A stretch of 64,000 nt of DNA, taken from Entoloma clypeatum. Taxonomy: Eukaryota > Basidiomycota > Agaricomycetes > Agaricales > Entolomataceae. Every line of letters begins with the position of its first letter. Within the stretch, counting starts at the first letter, position 1. Positions 29,900-40,898 of this stretch are shown piece after piece. The notes beneath the pieces are model-generated. The model was given only the letters and a program-made list of their open reading frames with translations. It was not told the origin of the DNA and made no database searches. The DNA lies in NCBI GenBank assembly GCA_963565915.1, contig OY751494.1, positions 2,046,001-2,110,000 on the forward strand, written 5' to 3'. A program made the translations under genes and the position numbers.

Positions 29900-32800
29900 A
29901 TGAGCCAGGACGAGTCAAGGTTGGAGAGACTGATAAATCAATGCAAGAACAACGGTAACCAATTGGCTTCCATGTGGCCCAGCCACTAACCACCGACGCT
30001 GTCTAGACGTTGATGTGAAGGTCGACGCCCTCACCAAACTGCAAGCAGAATTCGAGTCCGGCGTTGAGGTACATAGAATTTCCCCCTCCCCCTCCCCCCC
30101 CCCCGATGATTTTACAACCTGAATGCGATTTTTCAGATCAAAGATACTGATGCTCTCCTTGCCGTCCTGAAGACTTGTTTACGAGCATCAAATCAACATT
30201 TGACGACCGCTACATTATGTGCATTACCGCCTCTGCTTCCACTACTAAGCCACCATGTCCAACCCTCCACCAATCAACCTCGTTCCCCTTCCTCCTCGAC
30301 ATCCTCTGTCAACCCAGCGGGTATTGTCGACGTATCCACACTTCGCCAAGTCCTGAATACGTTTCTTCCTCCCGGTGGCGTGATCGACCGCCTCGGAGAC
30401 AAGGAGAAGGCGCAGTCAAAAGCTCGCGAAACGTTAGTCCTGCTTGGAGGGCTTGCATTTCGAGCTAGTGGAAATAGTGCGTCGTCTTCAAAGTCAAGAG
30501 ACAAGGGCCCAGAAACACCTTTGATGATGTTTGAACGATTCATGAAAGAAGGGGGATTAGGGAGCAAGGTCTGGAAAGTGCGAGAACAGGTATGTTATTC
30601 TATCGTTTCATGGCACATCGGCTCATAATTTGTTCCAGTCAATCTTGGCATTTGTGCATATCCGCCGAACACATCACCAGTTCCCTTTCAGGCCGTATCT
30701 TTCTCTTCTAGTCGGCTGCCTCGAAGATACAGATTCGCATGTCCGCGAATGCGCTCGGCAATCTGTTGTGGAACTATTCACGGGCCCAGGTGTCACGGAC
30801 GGAGCGCGTGCTGATTTGAAGAAAGAAATGACGAAGAAAGGAGTACGAAAAGCTATCGTCGATGAAGTTCTCTCAAAACTTCTGAGCAGTTCCGTCAACA
30901 ACAATCCACAAAGTCGTGAAGGGTCAGAGAACGGAGATGCAACCAACTCAAAACCAAAGGAATATATACCTCCAAGCCTCATGCTTCAGGGCAGAAGACC
31001 TACAGTCAGTCAAAATAGTCAAAATAACGGTAGACCGAGGACTGTGAGCGTGAACAGCGTCAAAGACATTTCAAGACCAGAAAGCCGAGCGACTGCGGCT
31101 CAGCCGATCGTCCCAGCCCCTGCCGCAGAGGGTCTAGAAATCCGTCCAATTTACGTGAGCCATTCTCATTTACCTCCAAACAAGTCTTCTCAGATGTTAT
31201 AGATCGCGTCGAGCAGAGATCTGGAAAATGAGTTTACGGCAATGGCCAAACCATTTGAGGTATGTTTTTTTATGACGCGGTTCGGTTCATGTCCTAATCA
31301 TGCCTACTCAAGGGGAAGGAAACAGAGCATAATTGGGCTGCAAGAGAGCAGGCCATCGTGCGGGTTCGCAGTATGCTGAAAGGCGATGTCCACTTACGAT
31401 ACCTCGAGACATTTCTGTTGTCTTTGAAGGAAGGTTTCCTTCAGTGGTCTCTCAAAACTGTGAGGAACCATCTGTTCAGCGTGATTCTCCACTTACACTC
31501 GTAAAGCTTCTTAGCCTGAGGACGACTGTGGCGATTAATACGGTTTCGCTATACTCCGAACTCGCTGTTGCCCTTGGGACATCCATTGATCCATTCTGTG
31601 ATACACTGCTGACGAATCTCCTCAAAATGGCTAGTCTCACGAAAAAGATAGTTGCCCAGCAGTCTCAGGCTTCAGTAACCTGCATTATCGCGCATACGTC
31701 AGCACAACCCAGAATAGTCCTTCCGCTACTTTGGAATGGTCTCCAAGAGAAAACTATTCAGGCCCGAACATTCATGGTTGCACACCTCAAACAATACCTT
31801 GAAGTCCATGTCCATCGCTCAAAATCCGCTATGGAGGCTTCAAACGGTCTCGAAACGATAGAAAAGTTCATGAAAAAGGCCTTGGGGGATGCTAGTCCTG
31901 CAGTAAGGGAGACAGCCCGCTCTTTGTTCTGGGACTTTGAGGAGGTATGGCCGGATCGTGGGACGGAGGTCTTGGGGACACTGGAACCAACACTTCGCAA
32001 GCAAGTCGAGAAAGCTTGCCCCAACCCTGCGATCCTGGTTGGTCTCGCACCCACAACCCCAAAACCACTGAAGAAAACCAGCGTTGCTGCTGCTATTGCA
32101 GCCAGCCGCGCCAAAGCCAAAGCCATCGCCACCGCGCCACCTTCCCTTCGACACCAAGCTACTTCTGGATCACATGTTCCTCCTGTAAAGCGTGCAGCTT
32201 CACCCAATCTGATCTCAAAACCCCCAGCAGCGCGAGCGGCTTCCCCCCTTCGGCTATCCTCTTCCCCCCCGGTGCCATCCCGTGGGACATCCGGAAGTAT
32301 GACACGTTCAGTAAGCAGTACAGGGGTTGTTTCTCATCATCGCGCTCCTTCCGGTGGTTCCAGTAGTTCTGACAGAGCTGTTTCTCCTCCTTTACCTTCT
32401 GAACAGTCTACCTTCCGCCGTCGAACATCGTCTCCGTTAGTATCGACCAATCGATCCTCTTCCATACGTCAAGCTCTTCGCACCGTTCTTCCGCCATCCC
32501 CTCCCTCTTCTGTCCTTCAAGTTTCTCCGACCGCTCGAAATCCCAATCGCAATACTGCTCCACTTCCCAAGAATACCAGATTATCTTTGCAGTTAGATGG
32601 GATAGACGACTCTTTGTTATTGGCTCAAACCGTGCCATTACCCAGCGACGGTAGTGATACTGATGACAACCATTCCATAAACCTCTTATCATTCTCTAGT
32701 CCGTTTGAAAGATATCCTCCTCTTGTAGCGAAGACACAATCTCCCGCCCAATCGTTTTCTCCAAGGTCTGATCGATCGAAGCCTATGGCCGCAGTGTCAA

Positions 32801-34412
32801 ATGCGTTGTCCTCAGGTTCCATTGCGGATACCGTAGATGGTCAGCCAGTCGTAGAGGATGCTCTCAGGGCACGAGCTGAGCAAGCAGAAAGTGCCGCTGA
32901 AAGACTTCTGGAGCTCGTAGAACCTGACGAGGATAGTGCACACCATTCGACAATCCCTCCCTCCTTGTTAATTAGCAGTGGCAACGGACACAGTGCCACA
33001 AAGCCTAAAAAGAAACCGTTGCCCATTCCTCTTCCCCAAGCACGCATGGTTCCACCAGCGACGCCGGTGAATAGGGCGGCTGCAATAATGAGGCAGGCTG
33101 CCATGTTTCAAGATAGTCCCGCACAGAACGATCAGTCTCCATCTTTGATAGATGTATTGGAGGGCAACAAACACGAAACAGGTTGGTGGTTGAAACGGAA
33201 GAGCTGTACGTCATTCTCGGTGATATCGACAAGGGCCCCGATGACTAACTGCAGCTGCGGAAGTGGTTGCGCAGGGAACACCCCTCCGGGCTGCTGATAC
33301 ATTGGATAGAGCACAAGAGCTGAAGGGGTATATTGCAGCGCTTGCGGACGGCGAACCGGGCATACCTGTTTTGCAAAAATTGGTCCTATTGTGCTTGGAA
33401 AACCCCGCCGTGGAGTCTTCTTCTGCGCCTCCGAGTCCGGGATTCGGACTTCCCAGCAGTCCTTCACCCTTTCTCGCCGCTGCACGCTCGCTGCCGTCCC
33501 TACACCCTGATCTTTGGGACAAAGACAAGAACTTCGAACAGTTATTGAATTCCCTCCTTGAGTTCCTTCAACCCACGAGGGTAAGTGACTAACGGAATAT
33601 CTTCAATGGGATATGATGTCTTACATATATATCCTAGAGTGAAGAGGAGATAGAATATGGTCTAATCCTTCTCTGGGAGATGATGGAGAGCCAAGGCCGA
33701 TATCTAGAAGGAAGAGAATCCGACCTCTTTTCCGCGCTCCTCCGCGTACGTTATTCCAATAAGCTCAATGTAAGGAGAGATTCGTCTGGAATGAGGAGTA
33801 AAAACTCATTTCGCTCTTCAGGTCTTGGAAGCTACCAACACAATCAGAGATGCTCTGACAACAAATATCGAGCCTGTATATGGGCTGACGACAATGCACG
33901 CTAGTCTGCGCGCATTTCATACCGAGCCTGTGCCTGCGTCGCCTGACGAAGACGTAAAAGCTGCCACATATGCTTTCGGTCTCATCGCTCTTGGAAAGTT
34001 CATCTTGCGACTCCCAGCAGAAGTCGCGGAGGAAGAGCTGCCACGCCTGAAGGCGACCCTTATTTCGGTACTTTGCCCTTTCTCTCCCGATACCGTTCAA
34101 GGACTCAGTTGCATAATTCTTCCATGCCAGTCTTTGAACAATAAATCATCACTGATAGTGCGGGAGTCTGCGGCAGCCGCTATCATCGCCGCACAGCTTG
34201 TGCTTCGCGATGAAACCCATCTCTTTGCTCTTCTTGATGGGCTCGCGGACGAAAAGAAAAACCTTCTTACCTATCTATTTGACAAACACAGCGTCAGGGG
34301 ATTGACTGTAGCTACGGGCTTGGCTGGCAGGGACAAGCTGCAGAAAGAAATACGGCGTCTTGATACACGGGCGAGCACACCGTCTAGGCCAATAAAAAAT
34401 GGTCCTCGGTGA
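29900..34412 (+). CDS. STU1: Stu1/CLASP microtubule plus-end protein
   Basis: CLASP-family protein that stabilises spindle and cortical microtubules. Eleven exons read as 29900-29954, 30007-30068, 30137-30589, 30639-31154, 31203-31259, 31313-31459, 31507-33205, 33255-33580, 33638-33745, 33822-34067 and 34131-34412 sum to 1316 codons in one frame. TOG/HEAT-like arrays: NNDVDVKVDALTKLQAEFE at the start, PYLSLLVGCLEDTDSHVREC, the CLASP_N block (ASSRDLENEFTAMAKPFEGK, NWAAREQAI, then TVAINTVSLYSELAVALG and LTNLLKMASLTKKIVAQQSQ), a Ser/Pro/Arg-rich basic linker for lattice binding, and a C-terminal helical domain. The 30069-30136 intron holds a C-rich run. The ATG at 29900 gives MSQDESRLERLINQCK. 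Confidence 0.9.
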
Positions 34413-34665
34413 ACTTCTGTATCGACTCTTTGAGTCGGACGTCGTGGGCTTTATGGCCAATATGAATACCCAGCCAGTTTATAGATTAAGTCAATACCTG
34501 TATGGCTCGAATCCCTTCTATCACCATTATGTATGTACGACTCTCTTCACGTTCGAAGTAAAATAATTCAACGCCACGGATTCAAACGAGCTACAACGGA
34601 ATGATTGCAGATTCACTGGACCCATTATGCGTCGTGGACGAAGGTCCAACATCATTCTAGTCTGT

Positions 34666-35810
34666 TCAGAACAGCCTATATCGACGGCCTAAATAATAGC
34701 CAGCGCCAGCAAATAATCCTGCAACATGGCCGGCAGTGTCGACGCCCTTTTGCTGTCGGAAAATGGCCCATGATCAGGGGTAAGATGCAAGTATTGAAAC
34801 CAACTTACCTTGTCGTTTATCGCAGAGTATGTATCGTATGTGAAAATCCCTGCTACAGCAAGCCAGGCAGGGATGGGTATGATACCATAGAGCTGGAATG
34901 ACATCTTAGGTGCGACACACGCAAGAAAAGAGACAACTGAGTAAATGGCAGCTGTAGCACAGATGTGAGCACGTATCAAAGGACCGAAAAATACTACCAA
35001 CGGACCACTTGCGCCATGTGAGCCAGTGTCATGCCCCTTGACAAGGTTGCTCCATAACATACTAGCGATGTTGGCGAAAATTCCGCCTATGTGACAATGT
35101 TTGAATACGAAACATGCTCGAAAGAACGGTACATACCTCCCAGGTAGAGAAAGATGAACTGGCGACTGGCCAGCATAGAGAGAACAGGTCTCGCCATGAA
35201 AAAGAACGTGAATCCGTTGAAAAGAATATGACCGATGTTCTCATGAGAGAAACAAGACGTGACGATTGTCCATCTATAGTGCAATCGAGTCACCGCATAT
35301 GGGTCAGGCAGAAGGGAAGACGTACATTCGTCCCGAGGACAAGTTGCGCCAACTGCCAGTGAAGTTGTTGATCATCCATTTGTAAGCGGTCGGATCCTTT
35401 TGCAATTTCTGTTGTCAAAGGTCAGGGTATGGTTTCATGGACCTTTCTGCTTGGCTGAGCTCACTCACGAGGCGTTGAGTTGACATGTACCACATCACAA
35501 AGACAACGCCATTGATCGTAATTATTCCCCAAAAGACAGCATCTTGTGAGATACGATCGAGGAAACTGAATAACTTTGGCCCGCCGCGATTGTTGGACGG
35601 TTGTTGACGGTGGGGATATGGTCGAGGGTGCTGCGGTTTCACTGACGATGTGAAGGGACGAGAAAGGATTGGTGGGGTTGAGAATCTGGGTTTGGCGAGT
35701 GGGATGAGTGGAGGTCGAGCCTGGAAGAATGGAGGACGTTGTGAGAAATGTCTAGAGCGACATTTGAGGATGGCACGTCCCAACAAACGATCACGGAGGA
35801 GAAACGACAT
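34666..35810 (-). CDS. PCP1: Pcp1/PARL-type mitochondrial rhomboid protease
   Basis: Inner-membrane serine protease that processes proteins such as Mgm1 and Ccp1 in yeast. Exon 1 (35810 leftward) has a long basic mitochondrial presequence (SFLLRDRLLGRAILKCRSR) and the first membrane segment (FWGIITINGVVFVMWY). Further exons give WTIVTSCFSHENIGHILFNG with the conserved H/N pair, FFFMARPVLSMLASRQFIFL, SHGASG with the nucleophilic Ser joined by splicing to AIYSVVSFLA, and HVAGLFAGAGYYL with the catalytic His. The stop is TGA at 34666-34668 (complement). The start codons of this gene and of TRS20 are only 30 bp apart. Confidence 0.88.
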
Positions 35811-35818
35811 AATTTAGA

Positions 35819-35824
35819 CACGTG
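35819..35824. promoter_or_regulatory. CACGTG site in the 30-bp PCP1 / TRS20 divergent gap
   Basis: E-box centred between the two opposite start codons (35810 and 35841). It is the only obvious motif in the gap. Confidence 0.5.
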
Positions 35825-35840
35825 ACCGTCTGCACTGACG

Positions 35841-36534
35841 ATGTCGCATCATCTGTTTCTACTGTCGCCAACCGATACACCGCTGTACTCCCTGACACAC
35901 TACTCCACGAAACCTGCACCGAGTATCACATCTCCGTTGTCCGCAAACCTGCCCAATTGGTCGACTTCGGCGTTCGCAGGGACTTTAACTGCACTGTCGG
36001 GGGCGTCGAGCACGACCCAGCATACTTCAGGTGGCGCAGTGCGTATGGGAGGCGGTCAGGATCGGCATGTGATACAGATGATAGCAAATGCGAGTCTGGA
36101 TATGATTGAGGATATCATGCGGAAGGAAAATACAATGTGCGTGCTGTCATCCAGGGCTGGTTGGATGGGCTTGATGAGGGAGCAGGTACCTAAAGGCAGT
36201 AGACAAGTTCAATGAATGGACGGTTTCGGCGTTCATCACCCCTAGCAGTGAGAAAAGCTGTGTATATCTGGTTGCTAAGATGACTTCTGACTGATGAGCA
36301 GACATGAAATTTGTCCTTTTACATGAAGGGAAGAACGATGATGGCATCCGGCAGTTTTTCATGGAGGTGTGGGAAGTCTACGTGAAGGTCAGTGTCGTGC
36401 GTGCTCTTGCATGGGGGTTGGACTTTGCTGAAGAGACGCAGACGATAGTGAACCCATTCCACACGGCGCACACGCAGATCCGGAGCCATGTTTTTGACGG
36501 GAGAGTGCGGGCGAGTGCGAAAAAATATTTGTGA
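35841..36534 (+). CDS. TRS20: Trs20/sedlin, TRAPP complex subunit
   Basis: Longin-fold adaptor subunit of the TRAPP tethering complexes in ER-Golgi and autophagy traffic. Exons 35841-36136, 36186-36247, 36302-36387 and 36442-36534 give 178 residues, longer than the usual 140 because of an N-terminal Ser/Thr/Pro-rich loop after the first strand (TDTPLYS). Family landmarks: MIANASLDMIEDIMRKENTM, YLKAVDKFNEWTVSAFITPS, NMKFVLLHEGKNDDGIRQFF, EVWEVYVK, and the C-terminal KKYL. The splice phases agree and all introns are GT-AG (49-54 nt). Confidence 0.9.
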
Positions 36535-36914
36535 AATAAATATTATGTATAAGTAAAAAATAAAGAAGTTTGAGGCTTTGGGCGGCTTCCATCGTTGCGG
36601 CTCTCCTTCTCTTCCAACTTCCATCTCTTTTCTCTCTTCATTACTCATTATTATCCACAGAAATAGGTCATCACAGAGTTTCTATTCATCTCCTTATACT
36701 TTCTTTTTTATTGTCTCGCCGTCCCAACCAATCTCAATCGCAGCCTACCTCCCCCATAAGGTCACCGCCGTTGCCCTCCTCTTGGTCTCGTTATTGCATT
36801 GGCTGACGATTTCATTTCTATCCAGCTGTAGTCCCCTGGTCTTCCCATTATCCATTAATTCACAAGCCATAATCAGTCATCACACTCATATCTATCGCTG
36901 TCAATCTCCGAGCC
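36535..36914. other. TRS20 3' end to next gene, promoter region
   Basis: 380 nt, T/C-rich on the plus strand toward 36900 (pyrimidine-rich stretches usual in strongly used fungal promoters). No gene seen. Confidence 0.45.
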
Positions 36915-38447
36915 ATGTCCGTTGCACCTGCGCCCAACCCTCGTGCCTCCCTTCTCGCAGGGCTTAGAACCGGCGGAGTTAGGTCCACCTCCACCTCCCT
37001 TCCCCACACAGCTGCTCCCGGCGCTTCCTTCAATATCTCTCGTTTTGCATCCCAACATCATCCCTCTCCCTTGTACGAAGATGAGGAAGACCAAGTCACA
37101 GACATTCCTCCACACGCTGCCTTCAATCATCATGCAGGTGCACGGGCTATGCCAATGACTGCCGCCGTCGACGGCCCCAACAATCGTTTTGCTAGCCACC
37201 AGGTGAGCCAACGTGGCCTGAACCCGAACAGCATTCCTTTCAGCCCTGCCTTTACTCCCAACGTGGCGCCTTCAACTCATGCCAATCAGCTGCAAAATCA
37301 AACATTCCAGATGCAGATGCTGCAGCTTGAAATGCTCCGCATTCAGGTATGACTCCTTTAATCTCGCCACGAGTTCCTTCTGCTCAACCAACCATGACAG
37401 AATCTTCAAGCTCAGCAACTGCAGGCCGAGATGGTGGCCCAAGCTCAACGCCAACTGCATCAATCCCAGATGCAGACTCAGTCCCAGCGCCCGAACGTCG
37501 GGTTCAATCTGCCTTCTACTGCAGGTCCCCTAGCCAACTCGTTCGATCTACGTTCCACAACAGCGACTGCTCAAATCCGTCGCACCAATCAGGCCGAACA
37601 ATTACGCTCTCAACTCGGCGTTGCAAGTGACGATGAACTGCCTATGACCGCCGCACTCGGTGGTAAATATGGTAGCCGAGTCGCAAGCTCGAATGCCATA
37701 GGCAGATTTCCCTCCGAGGAATATGATTCGAACCTCAGCTCCACTACGGTCATCAGCGGAGGAACCCCTCTTGGGAATCTTGCCTCGAATAATCTCAACA
37801 GTTCCAAAGTAGCCAGCAACCCCGCTTCCAAATCAGATTCCGTCTCCTCCTGGAGACGTGGCGGAAACAACAACTCCGTCCTCAGCGGAAACAACCGTGC
37901 TGTTTCCTCTCCCAGCTTCAAGATTACTCCCCCAATCGAACAGTTGACTGCATCCCCATCTTTTCCACCCACCCTCGCCTCCGTCAAGTTCCGACCTCAG
38001 CCATTACGCTTCACCGGGGCTGCTGCTCAGCCCCTACCCTCTGTGACCATCGATACTTCTGACAGCAATGACAATGATGATGCCTCCTCTTCCAGTTCCG
38101 CTGCATCGAACTCCTCTCCGAACACACCCAGGTCTTCGTCTTCGAACGGGACGTCCCTCTCGCCGCGCGAAGAGGCGTCCAAGAAGTTGTACGAAGGTTT
38201 GGGCATCGGACGTCCTGCTTCTGGTGCCTCCGATAATCAGCAATCCGACTTCCAGCACCCGATGGTGACGTCGGTTGTCACCCACAGGATGGCGAGCCAA
38301 CCGACTAGGCAGCCCCGTGGGCCGCCTTCTGGAGCTGATGAGCTCGGGCCCAAGAACTTTGCTACTAGGATCAGGCGACATGCAATTGACGGACTCGGCG
38401 CGCTGCTGGGTGCCCGAGAGAGGAGAGAGCTTGTTGAAGCTTATTAA
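36915..38447 (+). CDS. Q-rich, Ser-rich protein of unknown function
   Basis: Two exons (36915-37348 and about 37401-38447) join through a GT-AG intron into about 490 residues. The N-terminus (SVAPAPNPRASLLAGLRTGG) looks conserved. A Gln/Met-rich amphipathic helix spans the splice site (QLQNQTFQMQMLQLEMLRIQ then NLQAQQLQAEMVAQAQRQLH), a likely coiled coil. The rest is Ser/Asn/Thr-rich disorder. A basic C-terminal block (FATRIRRHAIDGLGALLGAR) is probably helical. No known domain is visible. It may be a regulatory or scaffold protein; function not assigned. Confidence 0.75.
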
Positions 38448-38944
38448 ACAATCCTTTTTTTTTCTATTACCGGTCCTTGCACCATTTCCATTCTTTCCCT
38501 GTTTCATAATCACAATTTTCCCCGAAGGCTACTTGTAGTAGCTGGCCCACTTGATTCACATAACCGGATCCCCCTCTGGCTGGACGAATCATTATATGAA
38601 ATTAAAAAAATCTCAAACGGCTTTCCTTCTATTTATCTCCTATACCGTTGATTTACCACCCCTTCTTCGACTTCTCTTAATTATTGTTAACAGTTTTCAC
38701 GTTGTAAATGGATCAACCTTTACAGTCGTTGTTGTCTTTTATGATGCTATACATTCATTTTTGCTCGCCCAGCACAAAGTTTGAGTGTTAGAACTTCTGG
38801 TTTCGTGTCCTTGCGAAGCATTCCATGTTCGGGAGCAACATGCATCTTCGCCTTGGCCACCTTTCTTGGTGTTTGCAAGTATAGTAGCACAGTATTTTAT
38901 ATTAGAATACAAAGGCGATCATAACAGCAATTTGACACAACGCA
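38448..38944. other. Convergent 3' intergenic region
   Basis: 497 nt between the Q-rich gene and ARP4 stop codons. It is AT-rich with homopolymer T runs; no gene supported. Confidence 0.55.
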
Positions 38945-40739
38945 TCACTTACACCGCTGGCCCACGATGGCTTTTCCGTGTTCCTGCAGGAAACAGTCAA
39001 ATAAAGCCGATGGGATAAAGCAAGGAGAAGACAAACCTGCCATTCCTCTTTGCTGATCCAGAGTTGGTGGAAAGTTCCCAGACTTGCGAGGATACTCCCA
39101 CCAAGCCAGCCTCCGTACCGACGCTCAACGGGATTTCCGGGAGCGTGGATTTTCGCCTATGAAATGGTTGTCCATACCAATACACATTAGCACATGCAAG
39201 GAAAACGCACATGTGGGAATGATCTCATCAATTCTACGGACAAACGATCGACAAAGCCAGTGAATAGAGTGCCGCCTCCGGTGAGGACGACATTTCCCGC
39301 GAGGACTTGACGAAGTTCCGCATCGCATGCACGCAGCGTATCGGATATTAGTGCCGGGAGATGTTTCGGTAAATTAGGGTTTGATTGCTGCATCGGACAT
39401 GTTACGCTTGATTTGGAAGAGTCTAGAGAACGGGAAAAAAGCGACGCACAACTAACGATGTTGGATGATAGAAGAACTGTTCGCCCACTGAAAAGCGCTC
39501 AGGGCCAAAGTACGTGTTGAAACCTGTCGGGAATTCGTACGGTTTCGGAGGGCGTGCGGAAGCTTGTCTGGAGAAATCAAACGAATGAGTGAATCATACC
39601 ATGATTTTCGTAGAAATTACTGGTCATTCCACCCCTGTTCCAGTATCGCAGCGGCGTTCTGGATCCATTCATCAACTTCTCTATTTTCTGCCCAACCTAG
39701 CCAGCTTTGGGTAGTCTGCGCCTGACGGTCTTGCCTGAGAACATATTTCGGTGGAGCATTTATGTCTACATGCTTCAAGGAAACATGACGACGAGAAGAA
39801 AGTGTGGACAGGAAAGATAAATACCGCTCTTCCTGTTATCAACTGATGGGGCCAAAGGTCGATACCCCGCCGCATTGACGTGGGGTTGATAAGTATGTGG
39901 CGGGCATGAGCATGAACAAGTTTAGGCAATGCGGAATATGCGAGTCCTAGAAGAAACGAAAAACGACATCGGATAGGCTCCTAAAATCCAACGAGGCTTC
40001 GTGTCACCTTTACGGAGAACAAACCCATCCACTACAGGCGTTACGCTCGCCATTGACTTTCCAACGTCAATAACCAGAGCAGTTCCTTTCCCTGCAGCAA
40101 AACTGAAAGCAATGAGAAGAGTGTGGCCGGGCGCCAAAGAACACGCACGCATTAAGGACGCCTGTATTAGCAATGTAGAAAGCGGGGACTTGAAACTCTT
40201 CGAACATGATTTCGGCCATCCGCTCTCGGTTAGCAGGCGTGTTCCAAGTAGGCTCCGTGACGAGAATGGGGTGTTCTGCCGGGGCGCAACGCATAACGTC
40301 GACTAGCGCGTGCTCGATGAGATGCGGGATGCTGGTGAAATCGTTTACTTTTCAGAGCGACATTTCCCATAAGTCAGGCTTGTGGGAGATGGATAGATTA
40401 AAGACATACTCATCCCATCCACAATCGGGTTTCCTACTTCCATAGCAGGCCTCCAGAGCGACGGCCCAGACTGCCCGATGTATAGTTTCACAGATTCGGG
40501 CTTGGTTTCCGCGTCATTTCCTCCAACATCCATCGCAACTCCTTCTTGTGGGGCTAGTGGTTTGTATCCATATGATGTAGGAATTATTGCTTTTGGGGTA
40601 TCATCTCCAGCGTATCCCGCGCGCAATGAGGAGGAACCGATATCGACAACAAGGGCCGAAACTTCATCTAGCGACAGCGTTCATTTTTTTTTGGTTATGG
40701 CAGAAGGAACTAGATCATACCTCCACCATAATTGACCAT
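38945..40739 (-). CDS. ARP4: Arp4, nuclear actin-related protein
   Basis: Actin-fold subunit of the NuA4 acetyltransferase and INO80/SWR1 remodellers. The first exon encodes MVNYGG; after a 60-nt-class intron [20 protein letters not shown] and [11 protein letters not shown] follow, the typical Arp4 start. Other blocks: [20 protein letters not shown] with VDGFVLRKG (phosphate loop 2 region), [20 protein letters not shown] with [12 protein letters not shown], then [20 protein letters not shown] and QLWISKEEW; the last exon reads [12 protein letters not shown] and stops at 38945-38947. Many short introns interrupt the gene. An acidic, family-typical insert is modest ([17 protein letters not shown]). 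Divergent from ERB1 across 159 bp. Confidence 0.9.
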
Positions 40740-40898
40740 TTTTGAGATGGAACTAGAGATACCTGTTCAAACCGAAATGAGGTCGAGGCGTTGTTGATAT
40801 CTGTATAGATTGGACGGCGTCAAATTCACTGAGAAATTTCAGTGAACACTCTGATCATCTGCATCCAACGCGCTATCCTTGGGCTACCCGTTCATTTT

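Noticed and set aside
30074..30108. C-rich tract as a possible regulatory or structural element
   Set aside because: It lies inside a normal-size STU1 intron; low complexity alone is not evidence.
34495..34525. Sequence resembling a tRNA T-arm (GGCTCGAATCC)
   Set aside because: No matching acceptor stem, D-arm or anticodon arm could be placed around it.
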